A stretch of DNA of 64,000 nucleotides. Source: Desulfobulbus sp. (GTDB lineage Bacteria > Desulfobacterota > Desulfobulbia > Desulfobulbales > Desulfobulbaceae). This document shows, piece by piece, positions 18,123 to 26,990 of this stretch. The notes beneath the pieces are model-generated. The model was not told the origin of the DNA and did not search any database. It saw nothing but the letters and a program-made list of their open reading frames with translations. Location of the stretch: positions 310,001 through 374,000 of the forward strand of contig WQZH01000001.1 in the NCBI GenBank assembly GCA_009780825.1, read 5' to 3'. Made by a program: the position numbers and the translations under genes. Position 1 is the first letter of the stretch; each line of letters begins with the position of its first letter.

Positions 18123-18620
18123 TCAGACCGGATGAACCCGCGGCCAGCGGCGTTTCCCGGTGATCTTTTCCTCAAGCATCATGATGCCCTCGAGCAAGGC
18201 CTCAGGCCGCGGCGGACAGCCGGGGATGTAGACATCCACCGGGAACAGTTTGTCCGCGCCCTCGACCACGTTATAGTTTTCCTTGACCTTGAACGGGCCG
18301 CCGGAAATGGCGCAATTCCCCATGGCGATGACCCATTTGGGCTCAGACATCTGGTCATACAGCGTCTTAACGGCCAATTCCAACTTCTTGTTGATGGTGC
18401 CGGCCACGATCATGACATCGGCCTGCCGGGGCGACGGCCGGAAGACCTCGGCGCCGAAGCGGGAGATGTCAAAACGGGAGCCTCCGGTGCACATCATTTC
18501 GATAGCGCAGCAGGCCAGCCCGAAGGTCATGGGCCACAGCGAGTTGGCCCGGCAGAGATTGAGCAGTTGATCGAGCTGGGCGAACTGCACTATTGATGCA
18601 GGTACGTTTTCTTCTCCCAC
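18123..18620 (-). CDS. nuoB: Complex I subunit B, cluster N2
   Basis: 165-aa subunit that holds the terminal [4Fe-4S] cluster N2, which reduces quinone. The cluster cysteines are in ACCAIEMM (the adjacent Cys pair), GNCAISGG and IPGCPPRPE. The start is GTG 18620, not an ATG: AAAGGAG lies 7 bases ahead of it, inside nuoA, so the two genes overlap by 31 bases. Confidence 0.96.
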   Translation of the reverse strand: MGEENVPASIVQFAQLDQLLNLCRANSLWPMTFGLACCAIEMMCTGGSRFDISRFGAEVFRPSPRQADVMIVAGTINKKLELAVKTLYDQMSEPKWVIAMGNCAISGGPFKVKENYNVVEGADKLFPVDVYIPGCPPRPEALLEGIMMLEEKITGKRRWPRVHPV

Positions 18621-18997
18621 GTGAACACTCCTTTACGCCAGGCATAGACAACGGCTAAAGACAGAATGGCGACAAACAGCAGAATCTCGTAAAAATCTCT
18701 GAGACCCAGCTCCGGGTTGTTGTAGGCCACGGCCACTGGAAACAAAAAAAGAACATCAACATCAAAAGCGAGAAAAATCAAGGCATAGAGATAATAGATG
18801 ATCCCGAACCGAATCCAGGCGCTGCCGATGGGCTCCATGCCGCATTCGATCAGCTGCCCGCTCCTGCCGGCGGATTGCCGGGTATGGGAAGACGGGCCGA
18901 GCAACTTGACAATGATGATCGGTCCGAACCCGAACAACAGGGCGCCGATCAAAAAAATGGCGACGTATATGATATTTGTCAGAAGAATCTGATCCAT
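18590..18997 (-). CDS. nuoA: Complex I subunit A
   Basis: First gene of the operon; a three-helix membrane subunit next to NuoH. Typical features are the loop containing [16 protein letters not shown] and the acidic second helix [16 protein letters not shown] 18997 is chosen because GGGAG lies 7 bases upstream; ATG 19003 and a TTG at 19015 are in frame but poorly spaced. It is preceded by a strong sigma70-type promoter and about 60 bases of leader. Confidence 0.93.
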   Translation of the reverse strand: MDQILLTNIIYVAIFLIGALLFGFGPIIIVKLLGPSSHTRQSAGRSGQLIECGMEPIGSAWIRFGIIYYLYALIFLAFDVDVLFLFPVAVAYNNPELGLRDFYEILLFVAILSLAVVYAWRKGVFTWEKKTYLHQ

Positions 18998-19063
18998 TTC
19001 CATTCTCCCTGTCAAGGGCCACCGAGTGGCATCAATCAGACTGATGCGTTTAATCAGCGCACT

Positions 19064-19092
19064 TTATTAGACTACTGAAAATTCAATGTCAA
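19064..19092 (-). promoter_or_regulatory. Sigma70-type promoter of the nuo operon
   Basis: Read on the minus strand: TTGACA (19092-19087), a 17-base spacer, then TAATAA (19069-19064). The predicted transcription start is near 19057, giving a leader of about 60 nt before nuoA. A small hairpin gccac/gtggc at 19018-19030 sits in this leader. Confidence 0.7.
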
Positions 19093-19156
19093 GAACAATT
19101 TTAGCCATTGCTGCAAAAAATATACTGCCTCTTTGCCCGCAACGTCCGGCAACCCG

Positions 19157-19234
19157 AGGAATAATGCCTCCTAACAGCCACGGTGTGGTTTAAAATTCAG
19201 GCCACAGCGCCCGTCAACGCAAGGAATAATACCT
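19157..19234. promoter_or_regulatory. Pair of AGG-N7-CCT dyads upstream of nuo and lysR
   Basis: Two near-identical 13-base sites, aggaataatgcct (19157-19169) and aggaataatacct (19222-19234), each a short dyad AGG/CCT. Their starts are 65 bp apart, about six helical turns, so a bound regulator would sit on the same face of the DNA. They lie upstream of the nuo -35 box. That they are operators is inference. Confidence 0.5.
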
Positions 19235-19243
19235 CTTGATTTC

Positions 19244-19294
19244 GGAAATTGGTTGACCTATTTTTCGGAAGTGTTAGTTTGACCTCCAATTTCC
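19244..19294. promoter_or_regulatory. Nested inverted and direct repeats overlapping the lysR promoter
   Basis: Perfect 9-bp inverted arms ggaaattgg (19244-19252) and ccaatttcc (19286-19294) enclose two direct copies of ttgacct (19253-19259 and 19279-19285). The right-hand ttgacct is also the -35 box of the lysR promoter, and the right arm lies in its spacer, which is the layout expected for autorepression by a LysR protein (inference). Confidence 0.5.
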
Positions 19295-19308
19295 ATCGGG
19301 AATATATT
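19279..19308 (+). promoter_or_regulatory. Sigma70-type promoter of the LysR gene
   Basis: TTGACC at 19279-19284 and TATATT at 19303-19308 are separated by 18 bases. The predicted start, near 19315, leaves only about 20 nt of leader before ATG 19336. Confidence 0.55.
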
Positions 19309-19335
19309 CAGTTGAGTTGATACTAAACGTTTTTC

Positions 19336-20334
19336 ATGGCCATTACCTTCAGACAACTCGAAATTTTCATTGCGGTCGCCGAAACGCAGCAGGTCACGCG
19401 CGCCAGCAAAAAATTGCTGTTGACCCAATCGGCCGTGAGCATGGCCCTGGGTGAACTGGAAAATCAGTTGGGCGGCCCGCTTTTTGACCGGCACGGCCGT
19501 AGCCTGCTCCTCAACGACCGGGGCCGCTACCTGTTGCCCCTGTCCAAAAATATTCTCCATCAGGTAGCCAGCATCGAAACCGTCCTTACCGAACAGCAAG
19601 GGACGGTGGCCGGAGTCCTTGAGATCGTCGCCAGTTCGACCATCGGCAACTATGTCCTTCCCTATCTCGTTGGCGCCTTTATGCAGATCCATCCTGAGGC
19701 GCATATCAACATGCTGGTGGTCAACACCATGACCGCAGAGAAACTGGTGGCCAACGGCCAGGCCGACCTGGGATTTGTCGAAGGCGAGATCAACGTCGAT
19801 GCGCTGGAGGCCATCCCTTGGTTCGCGGACGAACTCGGGATTATCGTCAGCTCCAACCATAAGTTGGCCGAACGCTCGACCTTCCAGATTCCCGACGATC
19901 TCAAGGAAACCAGCTGGGTCATGCGCGAAGAGGGCTCGGGGACCGCTGAAGTGTTCACCAAAAAGCTGGGCCGATACACCTCCTTGCTCAAGGTGGTGAC
20001 CAAGACCGGTCATACCGAAGCCATCAAGAAGGCGGTGGAATCAGGGGTCGGCGCGGCCTGCCTGTCTATGCTGACCGTATACCGGGAAGCGGAAGAGGGA
20101 TGGTTGAAAATTCTGCCCATCGAGGGCATCGACATGCGCCGCCAGCTCTGGATCATCCAGCACAAGAACAAGATCATCACCCGCCTCATGGCCGAATTCC
20201 TGAAATTTTGCGAAATAGTGGCGAAAAATCACCTGGGCCGGGAGTTCCTCTCATCCCCATGGAAACTCCAGTCGCTGCGGATGGACAACAACGTCAATCA
20301 GGAAAACGGTCCACTTGTCGGGGAAGGAAAATAG
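19336..20334 (+). CDS. LysR-type transcriptional regulator
   Basis: 332-aa DNA-binding regulator. The N-terminal winged helix-turn-helix covers about residues 4-63 (TFRQLEIFIAVAE, LTQSAVSMALGELENQLG, LFDRHGR). The periplasmic-binding-like effector domain follows (residues 90-300, with VASSTIGNYVLPYLV and EGSGTAEVF), close in style to the CysB/CbbR-type regulators common in Desulfobacterota. It is divergent from nuoA and shares a control region full of repeats with it, so it probably regulates the nuo operon, itself or both (inference). The effector is unknown. A strong terminator closes the gene. Confidence 0.93.
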   Translation: MAITFRQLEIFIAVAETQQVTRASKKLLLTQSAVSMALGELENQLGGPLFDRHGRSLLLNDRGRYLLPLSKNILHQVASIETVLTEQQGTVAGVLEIVASSTIGNYVLPYLVGAFMQIHPEAHINMLVVNTMTAEKLVANGQADLGFVEGEINVDALEAIPWFADELGIIVSSNHKLAERSTFQIPDDLKETSWVMREEGSGTAEVFTKKLGRYTSLLKVVTKTGHTEAIKKAVESGVGAACLSMLTVYREAEEGWLKILPIEGIDMRRQLWIIQHKNKIITRLMAEFLKFCEIVAKNHLGREFLSSPWKLQSLRMDNNVNQENGPLVGEGK

Positions 20335-20370
20335 ACGGGCCATTCATCGGGAACAGCACAAAAAACAGCA

Positions 20371-20410
20371 AACCCGGACAGAGCGATACCGCTCTGTCCG
20401 GGTTTTTTTT
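20371..20410 (+). terminator. Rho-independent terminator after the LysR gene
   Basis: A 15-bp stem (aacccggacagagcg at 20371-20385 with its complement at 20390-20404) has a tetraloop atac and runs into eight T. An A run on the left side means it could also stop transcripts from the convergent aminotransferase gene. Confidence 0.96.
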
Positions 20411-20433
20411 ATGACTGCCGGCTGCGGGATCGG

Positions 20434-21642
20434 CTATTGCAAAGCAGCCAGGGCTCGTTTGATCCGCTCCATGCCTTTTTCGATAGTGGTGATCGAGGTG
20501 GCGAAGGAAAAGCGCACAAAATCATCAGCGCCGAAAGCGGCTCCAGGTACCGTGGCAATCTGGGCCTCGCTCAGAAAATAATCGGCCAAGGCAACGGAGC
20601 CGTCAATCACTTTGCCGCTGAACCGCTTGCCGTAATAAGCCGAAAAATTGGGAAAGACATAAAAAGCACCCATCGGCGCCACACAGCTTACCCCGGCAAT
20701 GGATTCCAGGGATTCGACAAAATAGGCCCGCCTGGACAAAAAGGCTTCGCGCATCTGCCGGGGAAAATCCTGCGGCCCGGTCAGCGCGGCCAAAGCCGCA
20801 TATTGCGAGGGAGCCGCCGGATTTGAGGAGGATTGGCTCTGGATTTTATTCATCGCCTTGATCACCTTGCCCGGGCCGGCGGAATATCCTATCCGCCATC
20901 CGGTCATGGCAAACGACTTGGACACCCCGTTGGACAGCACTGTCTGCCCCTGCAACTGCGGATCGGCGTGCAGGATATGCGGCACTTTCCCCTCGCCATA
21001 AAACAGCTCCTCATACATGTCGTCACTGATCACCAGCCAGCCGCCCGCAAGCGCCATCTTGGCGATCTCGGCCAGCGCCGCCAGCGAATACACCGCCCCG
21101 GTCGGGTTTGAAGGACTATTGAGGATAATGGCCTTGGTCCTGCTGGTGGCGTATCGGGCCACCACGGCCGGATCGATATCGAACTGCCGCTCCTGCTGCA
21201 GGGGAACGAGCACAGGAGTGCCTCCGGCCAGCAACACCATGGGCGGGTAGGACACCCAATACGGCGCGGGAATGAGCACCTCGTCCCCTGGGTTGAGTAT
21301 GGCCTGAAAGATATTGTACAGCCCATGCTTGCCGCCGCAACTGATCTGCACATCCTCCGGCTGGTACTCCCACCCCTGCTCTTTCTTCAATTTCGCGCAA
21401 ACCGCTTCCCGTAGCTCGGGAATACCAGGCACCGGAGTATAGCGGGTATGCCCGGCATCGATAGCTCTCTTGCCCGCTTCGCACACATGGGCAGGAGTCG
21501 GCATATCGGGTTCGCCCACACTGAAATTCAGGATATCCGCTCCCGCGGCCCTCAGAGCCTTTGCCTTGGCATCGACCGCTAACGTTGGCGAGGATGGCAC
21601 TTTCAACACTCTATCTGCAAGTACAAACTGTTCAGAAAACAT
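20434..21642 (-). CDS. aspC: Class I pyridoxal-phosphate aminotransferase, aspartate aminotransferase type
   Basis: 402-aa fold-type I aminotransferase, likely acting on aspartate or a related amino acid with 2-oxoglutarate. The PLP lysine is K242 in SNGVSKSFAMTGWRIGY; NSPSNPTGAV holds the cofactor-binding Asn. ATG 21642 is chosen because GGGAGGAG stands about 6 bases ahead; the open frame extends about 120 codons further upstream without homology-like sequence. It is the last of three minus-strand genes (nadE, cytochrome, this gene), but 119 bases separate it from the cytochrome gene. Confidence 0.92.
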   Translation of the reverse strand: MFSEQFVLADRVLKVPSSPTLAVDAKAKALRAAGADILNFSVGEPDMPTPAHVCEAGKRAIDAGHTRYTPVPGIPELREAVCAKLKKEQGWEYQPEDVQISCGGKHGLYNIFQAILNPGDEVLIPAPYWVSYPPMVLLAGGTPVLVPLQQERQFDIDPAVVARYATSRTKAIILNSPSNPTGAVYSLAALAEIAKMALAGGWLVISDDMYEELFYGEGKVPHILHADPQLQGQTVLSNGVSKSFAMTGWRIGYSAGPGKVIKAMNKIQSQSSSNPAAPSQYAALAALTGPQDFPRQMREAFLSRRAYFVESLESIAGVSCVAPMGAFYVFPNFSAYYGKRFSGKVIDGSVALADYFLSEAQIATVPGAAFGADDFVRFSFATSITTIEKGMERIKRALAALQ

Positions 21643-21761
21643 CCTCAACTCCTCCCTCGTATCCTTAAGTGACAAAAAACAGTGCGCTGTAACGCTTTCA
21701 TTCAAATTCCACAAGTATAAATCGGCTGTGAAACGAACATTTTTCCACGGGTCGTCACCAT

Positions 21762-23534
21762 TCACGGCCCCTTGAATACCGGGCAGGGACGCTGACGATC
21801 GTAATTGCGATAGACCGGGTCGCCAGCCTCGCGGTGGCAATCGAGGCAGAGACCGACGCGCAGGATACGCCGCAGCTCCTCGCCGTTGAACGGCCGCAAA
21901 TTCGGCCGGGAACCGTGTTGGAGCGGTGTGCCGTCGATGGTCACGAAGGTATCGAATCCCACCGTTTGCCCTTGTTCGCTCCGCACCCCCCGATCCACCG
22001 GAAAAAACTGCCATTGCCCGTCCCGCACGGCCACGGTGCCCTCTCCCAGCCCAACGGTCTTCGGTTCGGCATGGCAGTCCTTGCAGGGGCGCCCCTTGGC
22101 CTGAATCGTGTGCGGATTGATCGCCGCCATGGTGAACCGGTTGAACCCTCCCTCGGAATCACCATGTTCATCGATCAAGGTCACCATATCCTGACAGCCG
22201 GGCGTCACCACCACCACCTTGTCTCCCCAAACCGCCAGCATCGGTTTTTCATAGCGGATATAGGAGCGCCCCTCCTCCCACCAGCCGGCTGTCTCCTTGA
22301 AGGTCAACTTGTCGAGATGCGTCTCGCGCTTGTCCCGTTTGATATGACAGCCGTAACACTGCGGCACGGTTGTGGAATGGCAGGCAGCGCAGGTAAGGCG
22401 CTGGTGGCCGGGCGCCAGACAGGCCTGTCTGGCCGGTGGCTGCAAGGGATGCTGTCTGCCGTCAATCTTGCCGGTCAGGATGGACTGCCCCTGGTGTTTA
22501 GTGACATTGGTCAGCGGTTTCCCTTGGCGCGAGACACCCGGTTGGGCGTCGTGACAACTCCGGCAGGTGATCTCCACCTGGTCTTCGTAATGGGCATGGT
22601 TGGTGCCGTCTCCCATGATCTCGTCGCGGATATGGCAGTCAATGCAAACCATTCCCTTGGTATGATGGACATCTTCGGCGATCTTGAGATAAAAACGGTC
22701 GCCAGCCAGCCGTTGCGACGAAGGCTGTCCCTGCTCGTAGGGCGTCCCATAGCCCTCTGACTCGAATATGCCGACGTAGGATAACCCGATGCGGCCGGAA
22801 CGGTTATGGCAGCGAATGCAGTTTTCCTCAGGAACCTGCTTGACCACTTGGGGATGCGGCCGGTCTTTTCTGTGCTCCTCCTGGACGGGTTGTGCGCGTT
22901 CCGAGGTGATAGTGGGCTGCGGCGCGCCCGGCGGCAAAATGTAATGGCAGGCAGAGCACCCGCCGCCTTTTTCGTTGAAGAAGGCTGGAGCGCCTGGCAG
23001 ATCCCCTTTCTGTTTCCATAGATGGCAGGTGGCGCAGAGCTTCCGGTAATAGTCAAGCGCCACAGAGGTCTCGCCACTGGTCAGTAAACGCTCGACCGTG
23101 ATATCGGCATACTGGTCTTTCCTCTCTCCCCAATAATAGAGCAACGTCGCCAGAATGCCGCGATTCGTGGCCATAAGGGAATTCTTCACCTTGCGGATGT
23201 CCTCCGGGTGACAGCCTTCGACGCCGCACGTCCTGGCCGCCCATCGCAGATCGCCGGGATTGAGGACCATGCCTTTGTGCGCCTTGTCCTTGTCGATGGC
23301 CAAAGGGTCACCCAAATGACAGGGCGAACAGCCGACCACCTGGTTGTCGTGGGCGCCGTCCAGTTTTTCCTTGGTGTGGCAATGCAGGCACATTTCCACC
23401 ATACCCGCCGTAGTGACAGCCAACTGTCCGGGGCGCTCGGTGGTTTGTTCGCGGAAAACGAGGTAGCCGATCAACAGCAGGCAGGCTGGGACAAAGAGAA
23501 CGGCAGGGATGAGACGATGGGGTGTTCGGGTCAT
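21762..23534 (-). CDS. Multihaem cytochrome c with up to 12 haem sites
   Basis: 590-aa exported electron carrier with an N-terminal hydrophobic anchor or signal (IPAVLFVPACLLLIGYLVF). There are eleven CxxCH motifs: CLHCH, CSPCH, CATCH, CSACH, CIRCH, CIDCH, CRSCH, CAACH, CYGCH, CKDCH and CLDCH. A twelfth site is CGVEGCH (CX4CH) between the second and third. A stretch without haem motifs (about 110 residues, containing GWWEEGRSYIRYEKP and VVVVTPGCQDM) separates haems 9 and 10 and may form a distinct domain. I cannot assign it to a named cytochrome family. The start is uncertain: ATG 23534 fits the signal peptide; ATG 23570 is in frame. Confidence 0.88.
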   Translation of the reverse strand: MTRTPHRLIPAVLFVPACLLLIGYLVFREQTTERPGQLAVTTAGMVEMCLHCHTKEKLDGAHDNQVVGCSPCHLGDPLAIDKDKAHKGMVLNPGDLRWAARTCGVEGCHPEDIRKVKNSLMATNRGILATLLYYWGERKDQYADITVERLLTSGETSVALDYYRKLCATCHLWKQKGDLPGAPAFFNEKGGGCSACHYILPPGAPQPTITSERAQPVQEEHRKDRPHPQVVKQVPEENCIRCHNRSGRIGLSYVGIFESEGYGTPYEQGQPSSQRLAGDRFYLKIAEDVHHTKGMVCIDCHIRDEIMGDGTNHAHYEDQVEITCRSCHDAQPGVSRQGKPLTNVTKHQGQSILTGKIDGRQHPLQPPARQACLAPGHQRLTCAACHSTTVPQCYGCHIKRDKRETHLDKLTFKETAGWWEEGRSYIRYEKPMLAVWGDKVVVVTPGCQDMVTLIDEHGDSEGGFNRFTMAAINPHTIQAKGRPCKDCHAEPKTVGLGEGTVAVRDGQWQFFPVDRGVRSEQGQTVGFDTFVTIDGTPLQHGSRPNLRPFNGEELRRILRVGLCLDCHREAGDPVYRNYDRQRPCPVFKGP

Positions 23535-23655
23535 GATACGTGCCGCTTGCTTCGGATAGAGTTCTTGCATCCAGGCAGGGTCTGACCACAATAACGGGGG
23601 AAAGATACGCCGTCAAAAAAACTTTGAATGGCCCGCCTGGCATGCCAGGGAACGC

Positions 23656-25284
23656 TCACTCCACAAAGCCATGGACCAGGGGATAGCAGCGCCTCGGACC
23701 GAACGCCCTGCTGGTGACCATGATGCCGGGCGGGGACTGCTTGCGTTTGTATGCACTGAGCGTAAACCGGCGGATGATATCCCGCACCAATCGGATATCC
23801 ACGCCACCGGCGGCAATCTCCGCGACGCTCTTGTGTTCTTCGAGATAGGCATGGAGAATCGCATCCAGCACATCGTAGGGCGGCAAATCGTCTTGGTCGA
23901 CCTGATTCGGTTTCAGTTCAGCGGTCGGTGGCCGGGTGATGATCTGCTCGGGAATAATCTCCCGTTCCCGGTTAATCAGCCGGGCCAACGCGTACACCAT
24001 CTTTTTGGAAAGGTCGGCAATCACGGCCAGAGCGCCGCTCATATCGCCGTACAGGGTACAGTAACCCACGGACATCTCCGACTTATTGCCGGTGGACAGC
24101 AACAGCCGGTTGCATTTATTGGACAGGGCCATGAGCAGATTGCTCCTGATCCGCGCCTGGATGTTCTGCTCGGTAGTGTCCTCCGCCAGTCCGGCAAACA
24201 AGGGCGCCAAGGCCGTTCGATAGACATCCATGGCGGCGGCGATATCGATGATCTCAAAGTCGCAGCCCAGATTGTTCGCCAGCTGCCGGGCGTCGTCAAC
24301 GGATTGCCGCGATGTGTATGGAGAGGGCATGCCCACGCAGAGCACGTTTTCCGGCCCTAGGGCCTTGCAGCCGATCACGGCTGTGACTGCCGAATCGATG
24401 CCGCCCGACAACCCAAGCACCACCTTGGTATGGCCGGTCTTGCGCAGGTAATCGCATACCCCGAGCACCAGCGCCGCCTCCACATCGGCGATACTGTCCT
24501 GCAACTGCTCGCCCAGGCCCATGCCATACCATTCCCCGCTGTCGACAACCAGCATGTCCTCGGCAAAACCAGCGGCGGCTTTACCCAAGGTGCCGGCCGG
24601 CGTCATCACCATCGAATGGCCGTCAAAAATCAAGCTGTCCTGGCCACCGACCTGATTGACGTAGAGCAAGGGCACATTGTTCTGCCGGCACACCTGGCCG
24701 AAGACCTGTTGGCGCGTCTGTAATTTGCCGTGATAATAGGGCGAGGCGGCGATATTAATCAGGCAGTCCGGCACAACCGGCCCGATGGCCATCCCGGCCA
24801 GGGGGTTGGCAGAGGGTGCCGTACTGCTCCACCAGCTATCCTCGCAGATGGTCAAACCATAGTGCAGCCCGTGCCAAGGAAAGACTGTGGCCGTGTCCCC
24901 GGGTTCGAAGTAGCGCGTCTCGTCAAAGACATCGCAGGTGGACAGCAATTGTTTGCGTGCCCGGCAGACGATCGTGCCGCGTTCGATGACATAGGCGGCG
25001 TTATACAAAGGCTTTCCCGCCCCTTGACGTCGCTCCGGCACGCCCATGATGCAGGTGATGCCGTCCACTCCCATGATCAGGTCGGCAAGAACACGATCAT
25101 GGGCTGCCATGAAGGCGGAACACGCCAGCAGGTCACGCGGGGGATAACCGCACAAGGTCAGTTCGGGAAAAACCGCCAAGGCGCATCCGGCCTGTTTGGC
25201 TTTCTCGATCCAGGCAGTGACTTGCCGAGAATTGCGCTCAAATGCGCCAATGACTGGATTCGTCTGGATAAGGGCGATTTTCAC
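23656..25284 (-). CDS. nadE: Glutamine-dependent NAD+ synthetase
   Basis: Converts nicotinate adenine dinucleotide to NAD using ATP and glutamine-derived ammonia. The N-terminal nitrilase-type glutaminase has the catalytic triad E41 (FPELTLCGYPPRDLL), K111 (KQLLS) and C147 (LTICEDSWW). The C-terminal synthetase has the PP-loop SGGIDS at 293-298 and LSTGNKSEMSVGYCTLYGD. The 542-aa length fits the two-domain form. The start is GTG 25284, with only a weak ribosome binding site. Confidence 0.97.
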   Translation of the reverse strand: MKIALIQTNPVIGAFERNSRQVTAWIEKAKQAGCALAVFPELTLCGYPPRDLLACSAFMAAHDRVLADLIMGVDGITCIMGVPERRQGAGKPLYNAAYVIERGTIVCRARKQLLSTCDVFDETRYFEPGDTATVFPWHGLHYGLTICEDSWWSSTAPSANPLAGMAIGPVVPDCLINIAASPYYHGKLQTRQQVFGQVCRQNNVPLLYVNQVGGQDSLIFDGHSMVMTPAGTLGKAAAGFAEDMLVVDSGEWYGMGLGEQLQDSIADVEAALVLGVCDYLRKTGHTKVVLGLSGGIDSAVTAVIGCKALGPENVLCVGMPSPYTSRQSVDDARQLANNLGCDFEIIDIAAAMDVYRTALAPLFAGLAEDTTEQNIQARIRSNLLMALSNKCNRLLLSTGNKSEMSVGYCTLYGDMSGALAVIADLSKKMVYALARLINREREIIPEQIITRPPTAELKPNQVDQDDLPPYDVLDAILHAYLEEHKSVAEIAAGGVDIRLVRDIIRRFTLSAYKRKQSPPGIMVTSRAFGPRRCYPLVHGFVE

Positions 25285-25429
25285 GATACGTACAACCGGC
25301 AGGCACTATGCGGTTTACTGTTTGCCGGAGACATTCGCCACGCACGACAAGCGTCTGCGGCGCAGGGGACAAAAAACCGACAGAAAGAAGGGATGAGGCC
25401 AAGGGCCGACATCCCGCCGTGCTGTTGGC

Positions 25430-25459
25430 AAAAAAAACCCGGCAGAGGGTCCCGCCGGG
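25430..25459 (-). terminator. Rho-independent terminator after the cold-shock gene
   Basis: On the minus strand, stem CCCGGC/GCCGGG (25459-25454 and 25443-25438) with a 10-nt loop is followed by eight T. It lies 20 bases past the stop codon. Confidence 0.9.
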
Positions 25460-25478
25460 CACAAACAACAGGTCTGAA

Positions 25479-25679
25479 TTATTGCTTCGTGACGTTGGCG
25501 GCCGCCGGTCCCTTGGGTCCGTCAACGATTTCAAATTGTACCTTATCCCCTTCATTGAGTGTTTTGAAGCCCGCTCCTGCAATCGCGGAGTAGTGGACAA
25601 AAACATCCTTGCCAGATTCCTGCTCGATAAAACCGAAACCTTTCGACTCGTTAAACCATTTGACCGTTCCTTTCAGCAT
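25479..25679 (-). CDS. cspA: CspA-family cold-shock protein
   Basis: 66-aa single OB-fold RNA chaperone. Both RNA-binding motifs are intact: KGFGFI (RNP1) and VFVHYSAI (RNP2), with W8 in VKWFNE. ATG 25679 is preceded by AAGGAG. It is a single-gene unit with its own terminator and a probable promoter about 110 bases upstream; a long leader is usual for this family and may regulate it after temperature shift. Confidence 0.97.
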   Translation of the reverse strand: MLKGTVKWFNESKGFGFIEQESGKDVFVHYSAIAGAGFKTLNEGDKVQFEIVDGPKGPAAANVTKQ

Positions 25680-25790
25680 TGCTTCCTCTTCTCCTTGTCT
25701 TGGACTGAATGTTCCATCTACGCGATATTACCGGCACAGCTGACCGTAATCTACTCCGCTACGATAACGTCTATTCTGTTTCTGGGCGCG

Positions 25791-25818
25791 AACATACCAT
25801 TAATTGAGTGAAAAACAA
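25791..25818 (-). promoter_or_regulatory. Candidate promoter of the cold-shock gene
   Basis: On the minus strand, TTGTTT (25818-25813), a 16-base spacer and TATGTT (25796-25791) predict a start near 25785, giving a leader of roughly 105 nt. Both boxes match the consensus at four of six positions. Confidence 0.4.
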
Positions 25819-25938
25819 GGAATTTGATAACGGCTTGTCTGTCTCGCGCATTTTTATCGCCCAGCCAAGGCGATAGCATGCCTGCCGGGAAAGAATCGCG
25901 CCGGATCAACTGGCGTTTCCCTGCTTCCCGGCGGTGGC

Positions 25939-26940
25939 TCAAGGTGGTGGTTGCTGCGCCCGCTGGTAGCGTTGCACAGCCCGGTTATGATCGGCCAAGT
26001 CAGAGGAAAAGATGTGCGTGCCGTCGTTTTTCGAAACAAAATAGAGGGCGTCGGAGTCAACGGGATGCAGAACCGCTTCCAGGGCTGCGCGGCCTGGATT
26101 GCAGATGGGTCCGGGCGGCAGACCTGGAATGAGATAGGTGTTGTACGATGTCTCCCTTTTCAAATCCGCCTTGGTCAGGTTGCCGCTGAAATCGGGAAGA
26201 CCATAGATCACGGTCGGATCGGATTGCAGGCGCATCTTTCTCGCCAGCCGGTTGCAAAAAACCCTGGCAATGAGCGGCCGCTCGGCCCCTATTCCGGTTT
26301 CCTTCTCGACAATCGAGGCCAGGGTCAGGAGCTGATGACGATTCAGTTCGTGGGCCCCCGCAACATTCAGAGTCTGCCAGACCTGCTGGAAGCGCGCGAC
26401 CATCATCCGGATCACCGCAGCCTCGTCGGTCTCGTTGCGGACCAAGGTATACGTTTCAGGAAAAAGATACCCTTCCAGACTGCGGGCCTCTATCCCGAGT
26501 TGACGAACAAAGGCGTTATCTTCGACCAGGGCAAGGAACCGCTCCCGCTTGACCCAGCCGTCCTGTGCAAAAACAGCGGCGATCTGGGCCGCGGTCATGC
26601 CTTCAGGAATGGTGACATGATGCCGGAGGGTACGGCCCGAAGCCAGCAATTCCAACACATCGGGCGGAGTCATTCCCAGGGGAATGCTGTATTCTCCGGC
26701 CTTGAGCCTGGTTCTCAGGCCGGAAAAATAGACCAAGGCGAGATAGCGGAGGTCGTTTTGCAGCACACCATGCGCCGCCAACAGGGAACCGATGCCCCGC
26801 ACCCCGGTTCCCTTGGGGATCTCGACCACCGCCTCGCCGTGCCCCGGAGCAGGAGTGAGCAAGTAGGACCGATACCAGAGCCCGGCCCCTCCGAGGGCAA
26901 CGAGCGCGATCAGGAACAGAACTGTCAGCAGGCGGCGCAT
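25939..26940 (-). CDS. mltG: Endolytic murein transglycosylase MltG
   Basis: 333-aa inner-membrane enzyme thought to cut nascent glycan strands and so end their elongation. One N-terminal membrane helix (residues 4-22) is followed by a LysM-like part and the YceG catalytic domain with LASIVEKETG (E213 and E215 region) and VIYGLPDFSGNLTKADL. It lies 50 bases after lon on the same strand and may be co-transcribed with it. This is the third peptidoglycan enzyme in the window. Confidence 0.95.
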   Translation of the reverse strand: MRRLLTVLFLIALVALGGAGLWYRSYLLTPAPGHGEAVVEIPKGTGVRGIGSLLAAHGVLQNDLRYLALVYFSGLRTRLKAGEYSIPLGMTPPDVLELLASGRTLRHHVTIPEGMTAAQIAAVFAQDGWVKRERFLALVEDNAFVRQLGIEARSLEGYLFPETYTLVRNETDEAAVIRMMVARFQQVWQTLNVAGAHELNRHQLLTLASIVEKETGIGAERPLIARVFCNRLARKMRLQSDPTVIYGLPDFSGNLTKADLKRETSYNTYLIPGLPPGPICNPGRAALEAVLHPVDSDALYFVSKNDGTHIFSSDLADHNRAVQRYQRAQQPPP

Positions 26941-26990
26941 GCGAGGCGGACGGATGAGAAAAATGAGGGAGCGCGGTACAAACGATCTGC

